Shown: piece after piece, positions 1 through 7,520 of the stretch
Position numbering within the stretch: the first letter of the stretch is position 1
Layout of the letters: each line of letters opens with the position of its first letter
From: Tulasnella sp. 424
Lineage: Eukaryota > Basidiomycota > Agaricomycetes > Cantharellales > Tulasnellaceae
NCBI GenBank assembly: GCA_019633425.1
Contig: WSUB01000369.1
Location: 1-16,323 of the forward strand
DNA length: 16,323 nucleotides
Direction of reading: 5' to 3'
Notes under the pieces: generated by a model
What the model saw: only the letters and a program-made list of their open reading frames with translations
The model's database searches: none
What the model was told of the DNA's origin: nothing
Position numbers and translations under genes: made by a program

Positions 1-907
1 TATGGCCCACCCTGCTCTCAAATCAAGGTATAATCAGATAGGATTCACTTACTACAGCTCATATAAAGTTAGTGGTGTGTTATCTCTTTTCAGGAGAGTA
101 GTGAAAACCCCACTTGGGCATCTTCAGCAAGGTCCTAGCCCACTCACACACGCGAATTGTACGATAACCGACATCTTTTACCATATAACTACTGATTATA
201 CATAAGTCAGTGACTTTTATTATTAGAGACCTGGGCGCTATGAGCTTTGGGCTCTCAAACCTCATAGACTCTGCTCTTCCCCCCCATATCTGGAATAGAG
301 AGCCCATAACGCCCCCCTACCTCGGCGAATCTCGCCCAAAAGCCCTCAAAATATGTATATACCATATCCGAGCCTTATACGGGCGTTGGATGGGCTGGAT
401 AGGTTCATATAGGCTCATTTAGCCTCTGGGATCCCCCTCCTCCGCCTAACTCCGCTCTTCGCCCGGGCCCCAGTGAGAGAGGTATATCTCCCTCAGTTCT
501 CAGCAGATTCCTTTCGCTTTTTGACTAAAGTATTCGCTTTAACTATTATATTCCGACTAGATATTATTTAGAGAGAAATATTAGGAGCAAGGGGGGAATA
601 TTAATATATACAGCACACAAATCGAAAATTCATACAATAAATTTATTTATTTATTCTACATTGCATTCTATTAAACTGGGTCCAAGTTTGAGTTCAAAAG
701 GTGGGGTGGTTGTTGAGATACGATTGGGGAGGGTTGCCGATGTCGACGGACGGCGCGCGGCGTGTTTTGGGTGCTGGGGGACGGCGCGAACGGGGTATTG
801 GGTGGCGGAGGGGGCTGTCCCTGAGTGTTGGCAGCCTGACGGGTCTTCGCGCACTGAAGAGACCTTCACGTGACCTCGCCTGCCGCCGGGTGGAACAGCT
901 GGCCGAG
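1..907. other. Region without a recognisable gene
   Basis: No reading frame here resembles a known protein and none shows a convincing exon-intron structure. Composition is patchy: 480-680 is A/T-rich with a TTTATTTATTTATT-like stretch near 640-656, while 720-900 is G/C-rich. The abrupt changes in composition suggest a patchwork of old insertions, but I found no terminal repeats or transposase motifs. The short frames on either strand look like chance. Confidence 0.5.
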
Positions 908-993
908 GGGAATTTCGGCCGTTGATCTGTCCGGCGGGAATTTCAACCGCCAAGCTGTTTGGCAGGAATTTTGACCACCAGCTTGACCGCCAA
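908..993. repeat. Degenerate tandem repeat, about 28-29 bp period
   Basis: Three diverged copies of a GGGAATTTC(A/G)(A/G)CCGCC-like word begin near 908, 936 and 965, followed by a partial fourth (GACCGCCAATTTCT) near 984. Related words occur further on, at 1110-1128 (accgggagtttggtcggcc) and 1366-1387 (acccgggagtttgacggcc). The spacing of the first three is regular. Function is unknown; it may be the remains of a transposon sub-terminal repeat. Confidence 0.5.
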
Positions 994-1447
994 TTTCTCC
1001 TGAGTCATAGCAACTGCACTTCCGGTTGTATTTTCTAGACTTTCCCCAGTTATACCTTGCGTTCAGTACTCTCATTTGTCAGTAGGTGCTGTCTTTACCC
1101 GGTGAAAATGACCGGGAGTTTGGTCGGCCGGCTCGTTCATACATCCCATCATCCCTCACATCACTTTGCTGTCCTCTTCATGCACCGACATCGTTTTTAT
1201 ACTAAATTACCTTATCCCAGTGGACTTGCATTTATCGAACCCAGGAGGCATCAATTCATGGCCCCTGACGTCCGTACTGACCACCCAGGTGCCCGCTTGA
1301 TAGCAGGAACTTTGCCACTTTTGGAGGTCCTCGGCAAAGAATGTCGGCCAATAGAAGGGTACCACCCGGGAGTTTGACGGCCACCCTTTTGCGGATGCTG
1401 ACCGCATATCCGGCTTATTCCTCCGGGAGCCGTCTGGGTCTGCTGTC
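994..1447. other. Region without a recognisable gene
   Basis: Apart from the two outlying copies of the GGGAATTT-like word, I see nothing that can be annotated. The open frames (plus strand 1057-1377, minus strand 1207-1509) have no recognisable motifs and no paired intron signals. Confidence 0.5.
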
Positions 1448-1534
1448 GGACTCCTGTTCGCCAATGCTTCGTATTCGATTCTGCCAGTCAATATCCGATA
1501 TTTCTGCATAGTTTAGTAGTTCAAGGACCCTTCG

Positions 1535-1840
1535 TTCATTTTAAACCAGAGCGGCCCCCGCTCACCGAATTTGCAAGCGAATTCGGAGGTCTACAGGTCT
1601 TAATGCAGGTTCTTCTGATCGGAGCCGGCTCGCGTAACGATAAATGGGAGAGCTAATCGGTATCGTGCGGTTCTACGTGGGGAGAAATTCGGGCAGGTAT
1701 ACGCGACTGAGCGATATAAAAGGCAGTTGGTTGACCGGGGTTGCTCCCCAGCAAAGCATCCAGTTCACTCTCTAAGCTCGCCACCAAAGATCTCTTAAGC
1801 TCTAACCTACCGTCTATCTTCATCACATCTCTCGATCAAC
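1535..1840 (+). promoter_or_regulatory. Lectin 1 promoter with TATA box and palindrome
   Basis: A TATA box (TATAAAA, 1715-1721, inside GATATAAAAGGCAG) lies 126 bp before the ATG. Upstream is an interrupted palindrome, CCGAATT-N8-AATTCGG (1565-1586), a possible binding site for a dimeric regulator. The same layout precedes lectin 2, and the TATA box with equal spacing precedes lectin 3. The ATG context is CGATCAACATGCC. No 5' UTR intron is needed to reach the ATG. The regulator is unknown. Confidence 0.7.
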
Positions 1841-2677
1841 ATGCCTCACCTTGCTTCTTTCAACACCCAAGAAGTCCGTCTCTGGAACAACCCCCAGCCT
1901 CAGACCTCCAAGACCATCAACTTCCCCGAGAAGTACGTTGCCCCTCCCCAGATCGCCATCGGCCTTAACTCCCTCGACATCAAATCCGGAACCGTGATTC
2001 GTGCCAAAGGATACGTCGATGGAATCGACTCCCAGAAGTGCACGGTGCACGCCGACACCTGGGCCGATACCACCCTGTACATGGCCGGCATGGATTGCCT
2101 CATCAAGAAGCCCGGTGACCTCGACATGCAGATCGGCGAGTACAATACGGAGGAGGACCACCCTCTGGGCCAGCCCAAGCAGCTCACCTCCCGCCGCATC
2201 AACTTCGAACGATCCTATGCCACTCCACCCAACGTCGTCTGCTTCCTCAAGATGATCGACGCGGTCGGATCTAGCACCCGGATCAAGGCTTACGTCTCTA
2301 ACATCGACGCCAAAGGGTTCACCATCCACATCGACACCTGGGCCGACACCGTACTCTATCGGGCTACGGCTGCCTGGGTGGCGTATCCTGAGGACAAGAG
2401 TTACATCTTCAGTGGCACAGCGAGCACCCTTGATCTCCGACCTTGGGATCGACCAACGGGACAAGATCACAAGGATGTCAACTTCGATGGCGTCGGGTTC
2501 CTGAAGACGCCCAAGGTCTTTGTTGCGCTCAATTCGATCGATATCGGCACCCCAACGAATACGAGAATCAGGGCCTACGTGGATAACGTTTCGACAACCG
2601 GCATGACCTGGCACGTTGACAGTTGGGCGGATACGAAGCTTTGGTCGGCTGGGGTCAGCTACATCGCCTTCCACTAA
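1841..2677 (+). CDS. H-type lectin with three tandem lectin domains (lectin 1)
   Basis: An intact, intronless frame of 278 residues with three H-type lectin repeats (the fold of Helix pomatia agglutinin and the discoidin C-terminal domain), at about residues 10-92, 96-183 and 188-278. Each ends in the signature H-x-[DE]-[TS]-W-A-D-T-x-L-[YW] (residues 70-80, 163-173, 258-268), the strand that in this fold contributes to sugar binding. Each repeat also carries a shared INF/VNF...P strand. Family members bind GalNAc or related sugars; this specificity is inferred. No signal peptide or membrane segment is visible, so a cytosolic lectin is likely, as with many fungal defence lectins, though a defence role here is a guess. 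The start is fixed by the TATA spacing and by identical N-termini (MPHL.SFNTQEVRLWN) in lectins 1 and 2. The long antisense frame at 1823-2686 is a shadow of this gene. Confidence 0.92.
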   Translation: MPHLASFNTQEVRLWNNPQPQTSKTINFPEKYVAPPQIAIGLNSLDIKSGTVIRAKGYVDGIDSQKCTVHADTWADTTLYMAGMDCLIKKPGDLDMQIGEYNTEEDHPLGQPKQLTSRRINFERSYATPPNVVCFLKMIDAVGSSTRIKAYVSNIDAKGFTIHIDTWADTVLYRATAAWVAYPEDKSYIFSGTASTLDLRPWDRPTGQDHKDVNFDGVGFLKTPKVFVALNSIDIGTPTNTRIRAYVDNVSTTGMTWHVDSWADTKLWSAGVSYIAFH

Positions 2678-2905
2678 GGTTAGCAAGACGACTAGTAGGT
2701 TGATTACTTGATCACAGGCTGACGAGAGCTCTAGCGCTTGCAGCTCGGCGTTCCTTCGGGTAAAGCAATTCGGTGAAGGGCTTATCGATCTTCAGTCTTT
2801 ACCCTCATACTCTGCTGTTTTCACTCCCAAATAACTCGCGACTATAAATGAATTAAACGGATCTTTGATAAATGCTGAGGATAGAGTGAGCTTTTGGCTT
2901 TGGAC

Positions 2906-3778
2906 ACCTCCTTTCGGGCGCTGAACTACCGCCAAGCCGGGGCGAAAGTTATCATGATCGACCTACTAAAACGTGACATACATAAGTACCAAGACCTTGA
3001 CTATAAAACTCCAATAACCGCCATCAAAGTGTTTAAGGACGTACCTATTATCGTATTGATTACAGTACAGATATATAAGGAAGGAGATATTGAACTCAAT
3101 CGGTGGGGAGGTCTGCTGGCGGACTATTCTTCTGGCGCTACCCCAGTCCCGTTAATCCATCACGTCCGACCAGCCGTCACTTTCCAACGCCCAAAAAGCA
3201 CGATGTAATCTCTGATGGCAGTACCCTAACGGTATTTTACCGCAAGTTTGACAACGAGAATCTTTCAGCTGTCGCAAGCTGACAGCGAACGAAACGGAGT
3301 TCGAGCCACAGGTTGGTTTGTGATCACCTCGGCCCCTCTCGCTTGGTACAAGAGTCTTGGTCAACATGCGTACCATAATGAGATACGAGGCTGATGGAAG
3401 TTAGCCATGAAGGAGTATGCAGAACAAACCTCCGAACGTTAACGCCCTGGTATCGACGTTGGCACCCCCTAAAGCTTACTGAGTGCTCTCGCCAAAGGTT
3501 CGAGGGCTTTCTTTTATCTAATATCAGCCTGAGGGTCAGTACGGGGCATGGAGTAAGTATCGGACTCGCAGCAGTAGATCTATTCTAAATACCCTACCGA
3601 GCTACAGTTAGCCTGAACGAACAAACGGCAAAAAGGGCCGGTAATTCAAACGGATGCTCACCGAAGAAGTTGTTGAGACCGTGAAAGACATGACTAGCAC
3701 ATATGAGGTCCTAACGTTCATACTCCGGTTAAACAACATTCAGCGCGCGTCGCTCGGGGGATCAATGGCAAATCCTTC
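2906..3778. other. Gene-free spacer holding decayed repeat segments
   Basis: No intact gene is supported. Several segments match the second spacer at reduced identity: 2985-3066 resembles 5615-5692, 3296-3445 resembles 6738-6885, and 3540-3640 resembles 6215-6320 (shared words GGACTCGCA, ATTCT.AATACCCTA, ACAAAC). Near 3450-3470 the words TATCGACGTTGGCACCCC resemble the start of lectin domain 3 (TCGATATCGGCACCCC in lectin 1). These look like relics of older units of the array. The 104-codon frame at 2894-3208 has no recognised domain. Confidence 0.5.
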
Positions 3779-3852
3779 GGACTCTCACTCGCCAGTGTTT
3801 CCCTTTTAATAATATAGTATTTTGGCACAAATCGAGTAATTCAAGGGCCCTT

Positions 3853-4159
3853 TGTTTAGTTTAAACCAGAGCGGCCCCTGCTCGCCGAATCTGCAAGCGA
3901 ATTCGGAGGCCTATATGTCTTGATGTGGGCTCTTCTGATCGGAGTTGGCTCGCGTAACGATAATGGGAGAGCTAATCGCTATGGTGCGACGCTACGTGGG
4001 GAGAAATTCGCGCAGGCATACGCGACTGAACGATATAAAAGGCAGTTGGTTGACCAAGGTTGCTCGCAAGCAAAGCATCGAGTTCACTTTCTAAGCTCGC
4101 ATTCGAAGATCTCTTAAGCTCTAAACCACCGTCTCTTTCTATCCCATCTCTCGATCAAC
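3853..4159 (+). promoter_or_regulatory. Lectin 2 promoter with TATA box
   Basis: Near-copy of the lectin 1 promoter. The TATA box (TATAAAA, 4034-4040) lies 126 bp before the ATG. The palindrome is present with one mismatch (CCGAATC...AATTCGG, near 3884-3906). The ATG context CGATCAACATGCC is identical. Conservation suggests it may still be transcribed even though the coding region is interrupted. Confidence 0.65.
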
Positions 4160-5308
4160 ATGCCTCACCTTGGTTCTTTTAACACTCAAGAAGTCCGGCT
4201 GTGGAACATGTTAGAAACTGTGAACCGAACTCAGTAGTCCGTAAGAAACGACTATATTGGATATAACTACCTGTGAACCGAACTACAACAGTAGGTTAGC
4301 GACACGGTGTTTGCGCGACGACGGAAGGAAGGGGCATACCTCAGTAGTCCGTAAGAAACGACTTAGGTATCCCTCTTCCCTCTCGCGTCCGCCTATATAC
4401 TACAGGTAGTACAAAGGCAGCGTCCGCTCTTTCACGTTAGCGGGGTTCACGGTCTTACGTTAGGTAAGCACCGTCCCCCACTTGCTCCGTACGCTCGTAC
4501 TCCATGTCTTCAACAGAACAACCCCCAGCCTCAGACCGCCAAGACCATCAACTTCGCCGAGAAGTACGTCGCCCCTCCCCAGGTTGCCGTCGGCCTTAAC
4601 TTCCTCGACATCAAATCCGGAACCGTGCTTCGTGCCAAAGGGTACGCCGATGGAATCGACGCCCAGAGGTGCACGATGCACGCCGACACTTGGGCCGATA
4701 CCACTCTGTACATGGCCGGCATGGACTTCCTCATCAAGAAGCCCGGCGACCTCGACATGCAGATCGGCGAGTTCAATACGGAGGAGGACCACCCTCTGGG
4801 CCAGCCCAAGCCGCTCACCTCCCGTCGCATCAACTTCGAACATCCCTATGTCACTCCACCCAAGGTCGTCGTCTTCCTCAATATGAATGATGCGGTCGGA
4901 TCTAGCGTCCGGATCAAGACTTACGCCTCCAACATCGACGTCAAAGGTTTCACCATCCACATCGACACCTGGGCCGACACCACGATATGGAGGGCTAAGG
5001 CTGCCTGGGTGGCGTATCCTGAAGACAGGAGTAACATCTTCAGTGGCACAGGAAGCACCCTTGACCTCCGTCCTTGGGACCAACCCACAGGACAAGATCA
5101 CAAGGATGTTAAATTCGAAGGCGTCGAGTTCTTGAAGCAGCCCAGCGTCTTTGTTGCGCTCAACTCAGTCGATATCGGGTCCGCAACGAATGCGAGAGTC
5201 AGGGCCTACGTCGATAATGTTTCGAGAGCCGGCTTGACCTGGCACTGCGACAGCTGGGCCGTTACGAAGCTTTGGTCGGCTGGGGTCAGCTACATCGCCT
5301 TCCACTAA
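4160..5308 (+). pseudogene. H-type lectin paralogue split by an insertion (lectin 2)
   Basis: The ATG (4160) and first 16 codons match lectin 1. About 308 bp of unrelated DNA follows and brings an in-frame TAG at 4235. From 4517 the frame resumes at the equivalent codon and runs 263 codons to TAA (5306-5308) with no further indel, so it is exactly colinear with lectin 1. All three lectin repeats are present; the third signature reads WAVT instead of WADT. Without splicing only 25 residues are made. A GT at 4220 (GTGAAC) and an AG at 4515-4516 (CTTCAACAG) would remove 297 bp in phase and leave four extra residues (MLET) plus the flanking Asn pair. I see no strong branch site, so a functional intron is possible but unproven. 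The uninterrupted downstream frame argues for a recent insertion or continued selection. Confidence 0.75.
4208..4519. mobile_element. About 308-bp insertion in lectin 2, with internal repeats and a 4-bp target duplication
   Basis: Comparison with lectin 1 shows a clean insertion. GAAC occurs once at the empty site and twice here (4204-4207 and 4516-4519), so it is probably a target-site duplication. The ends give a short imperfect inverted repeat (TGTTAGAAAC at the start, reverse complement TGTTGAAGAC at the end). Inside are two direct repeats: CTGTGAACCGAACT (4218-4231, 4271-4284) and CTCAGTAGTCC...ACGACT, 24 bp (4230-4253, 4340-4363). The second copy of the latter lies between arms ATACCT and AGGTAT. 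A strong hairpin spans 4442-4478 (GGGG..ACGGTCTTAC, loop, GTAAGcACCGTCCCC). There is no coding capacity, so it fits a small non-autonomous (MITE-like) element; the family is unknown. Confidence 0.65.
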
Positions 5309-5734
5309 GGTTAGCAGGAAGACTAGCAAGTTGATTACTTGATCGCAGGCTGACGAGAGCTCTAGCGCTTGTAGCTTGGCGGCCCTTCGGATAAAGCAAC
5401 TCGGTCAAAGGATTCTCGATCTTGGTCTCTCCGCTCATGTTCTGCTGCCTCCACTCCCAATAAGTCGCGACTATATATTAAATAGACGCATTTCTGATGA
5501 TTTTCATGGGAGATAAATTAGCTTCCTGGATTTGGACACTAAACGAGTAAGCACTTAGCTGCGCTGAGGGAGATCGTACTGTCTATTCCCGAACTCCAGA
5601 GCTTGGGTGACCGTAATTACCAAGACCCTCACTACACGGCTCCAGTAGCCTCGGTAAAAGTTTTCGGAGGAAGAACTATCCCTCTGGTTAGTCCAGCCAC
5701 ATGGTGAAGAGCTTTTTTACTTAATGGGGAGAGA

Positions 5735-6190
5735 ATCTGTTGAGGGACAGCGTGGTGTCTGCTCTCACAACCACCCAATCTCCTAAGCCACAGCGGCCAG
5801 CGTATCCAAGACTCCCCCACGGTGCGGCAACTTGCCATTGATTCCAATACCATAGACGTATAGATGACATTAATACTTACGCCGAAGGTGTCTAGAGCTC
5901 GGGATTTACGATCCATGGCGATATGCCGGCGGGCACCGCCCAGGAGATGGCCGGAGTTCATCAAGGAGGCCGGCGACTAAATTGATTTCAGGTTTGGCAA
6001 GTTCAATACCGAAGACGACCATCATCTTACCGGACCTGCATGCGACATCGCTGGTGTAGGAATATCTGGATGTCAATAGGATCCAAGAAGTGGACGTTGC
6101 TAACCGGCTTCACCGTGGCGACCGTTGGCTCCCGTCCCTATGGCTTACTTCATGTTCTCAACAATTCGAGAGCTATGGAATCACCCATTA
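5735..6190 (+). pseudogene. Decayed H-type lectin relic
   Basis: This stretch aligns with the lectins when stops and shifts are allowed. The clearest part is 5954-6036, whose frame reads EFIKEAGD, stop (5978), then IDFRFGKFNTEDDHHLTGP, against FLIKKPGD-LDMQIGEFNTEEDHPLGQP in lectin 2. Before it, about 5863-5910 reads TYAEGV, stop, SSGFTIHGD, against AYADGID..KCTMHAD. Still earlier, 5837-5855 (CTTGCCATtgattCcAAT..ccat) resembles the AIGLNALDV coding stretch of lectin 3. After it, 6135-6175 (CCTATG...TTCTCAA) resembles the start of domain 2. Matches outside 5863-6040 are weaker. It is a fully degenerate third copy of the array. Confidence 0.7.
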
Positions 6191-7059
6191 AATACCAGAC
6201 TAGGAGTCTGTCCGGTCTGAGAGGTACTTGGACTCGCAATACTAGATGAACCCATTCTGAATACCCTATAGAGATACAATTACTATAAAAGGACAAACAA
6301 CAAAAAACCGTTGATACTCCGAGAGGATGGATTGCCATTATATGAGCCTTGGGGGTCTTGTGAAAACGCTCATGGGAAGTACTGGAGAAACGGTCGAGGT
6401 TCTGATTGTTATTCCGGTTGACAGACGTGGCCAAACCCAAGTTCAGGCTTACACTACCTTTTGTTGAATCATAAACAAGAATCTATCGTTCTCCTATTCA
6501 AGTCTCAACATTCGATGCTCGATATATTTGCATAAACTGAGGGACTTGGTAGTTGACCCCTGAGCGGTCTTTGGTCCCGAAGCAGCAAGGGGGTTCCCTA
6601 AATGGTGCTAGGTCGCAGAAGCCTAAACGCAAAGCTAGCCGATGGATTTGTACTAGGGTACTCTATCGCGACACGGCTGGGGAGAAACCACGGGAACCTC
6701 TGCAGTTATTGCAAGCGGACACTGATCAGCGGGAATCACGGAGGTCCGAGTCACCCTTGGTTTGTGATCATGACCGTTCTTCCTGCTTCTTACACAGATA
6801 TGTCGGTAGAATTAGTGTACTTTAGCGAGATATGAAACTGATAGAAATCAGTCTCGAAGCAGTACGCCGAACAAAACTCCGAAGGTAGAAGTTATTGTCT
6901 CCATCTTGTTCGGACCTAGTTGGCAGCAAAATCGCCCCTGAACTCCGACGCCCAGTTAAGGGAGAGAAATCTCCGTTAGCTACACAGACAGTGACCTCAT
7001 TCTCCCAGTCTCGTAAACAATTTGCGGGTTGCGGGCATCTATTGATCATGAAGACATCG
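6191..7059. other. Gene-free spacer with relic promoter and repeat segments
   Basis: No intact gene is supported. About 6215-6320 matches 3540-3640. About 6510-6720 looks like a decayed lectin promoter: ATATTTGCATAAACTGAGG resembles ATATTTCTGCATAGTTTAG upstream of lectin 1, and GCTAGCCGAT...TGGGGAGAAACCACGGG resembles GCTAATCGGT...TGGGGAGAAATTCGGGC. About 6738-6885 matches 3296-3445 (TTGGTTTGTGATCA; GAACAAA.CTCCGAA). The short frames here carry no recognised motif. Confidence 0.5.
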
Positions 7060-7293
7060 TTGATCGGTGCGAAATCGGAGGGCTTCAAAATGCTCTTTTG
7101 TTCGGTGCTCATTGCGGGAAAACGTGTAGCGTATACGTAACGGTTCATGAATTCTTCGTCGAGTGAGGGTATAAAGGATTGGATTGACAGGTGAAGAGCC
7201 TCTCAGAAACCCAACGAATCTAATCGTCAAGTTCTCTACCACATGTCTCTCAAGCTCTAGACCATCTTCTACCTCTACTACAACTCCATCAGA
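7060..7293 (+). promoter_or_regulatory. Lectin 3 promoter with TATA box
   Basis: A TATA box (TATAAAG, 7170-7176) stands 124 bp before the ATG, against 126 bp in lectins 1 and 2. The sequence after it (GGATTGGATTGACAGG) resembles GGCAGTTGGTTGACCGG of lectin 1, and the 5' UTR shares TCTC..AAGCTCTA...CC.TCT. Further upstream CGAAATCGGAGG resembles CGAATTCGGAGG. The core promoter therefore survives although the gene it drives is truncated. Confidence 0.6.
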
Positions 7294-7520
7294 ATGTCTA
7301 CAGTTGGAACCTTCAATACCCAGGACGTCCACCTTGGGCCCAGTACCCAGCCTCAGACATCCAAGACCATCAACTTCCCCAAGACCTATGTCGCCCCTCC
7401 CCACCTTGCCATCGGTCTCAATGCTCTCGACGTCAAGCCTGGAAAGGCAGCGATAGTTCGTGTCAAAGCCTATGCCGATGGAATCGATACCCAGAAGTGC
7501 ATAATGCATGCCGAGACCTG
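7294..7520 (+). pseudogene. 3'-truncated H-type lectin (lectin 3) running into an OPT gene
   Basis: The first 76 or so codons are a good H-type lectin start (FNTQDVHL, QPQTSKTINFPKTYVAPP, ADGIDTQKCIMHAETW), closest to domain 1 of lectins 1 and 2. Similarity ends inside the signature motif: after HAETW the sequence continues DGGLG instead of ADTTLY. Domains 2 and 3 are absent. Unspliced, the frame stops at 7537-7539. If the intron 7535-7591 is spliced, the frame passes into OPT-derived sequence and ends at 7851, giving a 166-residue chimera. One incomplete lectin domain is unlikely to fold or bind sugar normally. Promoter and start codon look intact, so a transcript is possible. Confidence 0.8.

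Larger units (their letters stand above)
1448..2905 (+). repeat. Segmental duplication, unit 1 (promoter, lectin 1, 3' flank)
   Basis: This stretch is repeated at 3779-5540. Similarity starts at GGACTCctgtTCGCCA (1448) against GGACTCtcacTCGCCA (3779). It runs through the promoter, the lectin gene and the 3' flank, with the shared words TTGATTACTTGATC, GCTGACGAGAGCTCTAGCGCTTG and TTTGGACAC after the stop. Unit 1 is about 1458 bp. Unit 2 is about 1454 bp once its insertion is removed. Identity is high in the coding part and falls in the flanks, as expected for a duplication followed by selection on the protein. Confidence 0.85.
3779..5540 (+). repeat. Segmental duplication, unit 2 (promoter, lectin 2, 3' flank)
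   Basis: Second copy of the unit at 1448-2905, in direct orientation and about 2.3 kb downstream. It carries the promoter, the lectin 2 reading frame and the 3' flank. Its only large difference is the extra sequence at 4208-4519. Similarity continues weakly beyond 5540, where 5615-5692 matches 2985-3066, so the original unit was longer. Confidence 0.85.

Noticed and set aside
651..1509. Several 60-106 codon frames on both strands in the left region
   Set aside because: They overlap each other, show no motif and no splice signals, and sit in low-complexity or G/C-rich DNA.
1823..2686. Long antisense frame (287 codons) over lectin 1
   Set aside because: It mirrors the lectin codon pattern on the opposite strand, recurs over lectin 2 for the same reason, and has no recognised domain, promoter or intron signals.
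2894..3208. Possible small gene of 104 codons after lectin 1
   Set aside because: No recognised domain. The matching segment at 5615-5692 has stops and shifts, and the frame starts at a non-ATG codon.
4331..4460. SINE- or tRNA-like boxes (CTCAGTAG, GGTTCAC) inside the lectin 2 insertion
   Set aside because: The two boxes are about 100 bp apart and no cloverleaf can be folded, so this does not support a tRNA or a tRNA-derived SINE.
4460..5101. Antisense frame (213 codons) over lectin 2
   Set aside because: Same shadow effect as over lectin 1; the protein is a homologue of the other shadow only because the sense genes are homologous.
4625..5308. Shorter lectin starting at 4625
   Set aside because: The codon there is GTG, not a normal start in a fungus, and it lies inside a frame that continues upstream to the insertion.
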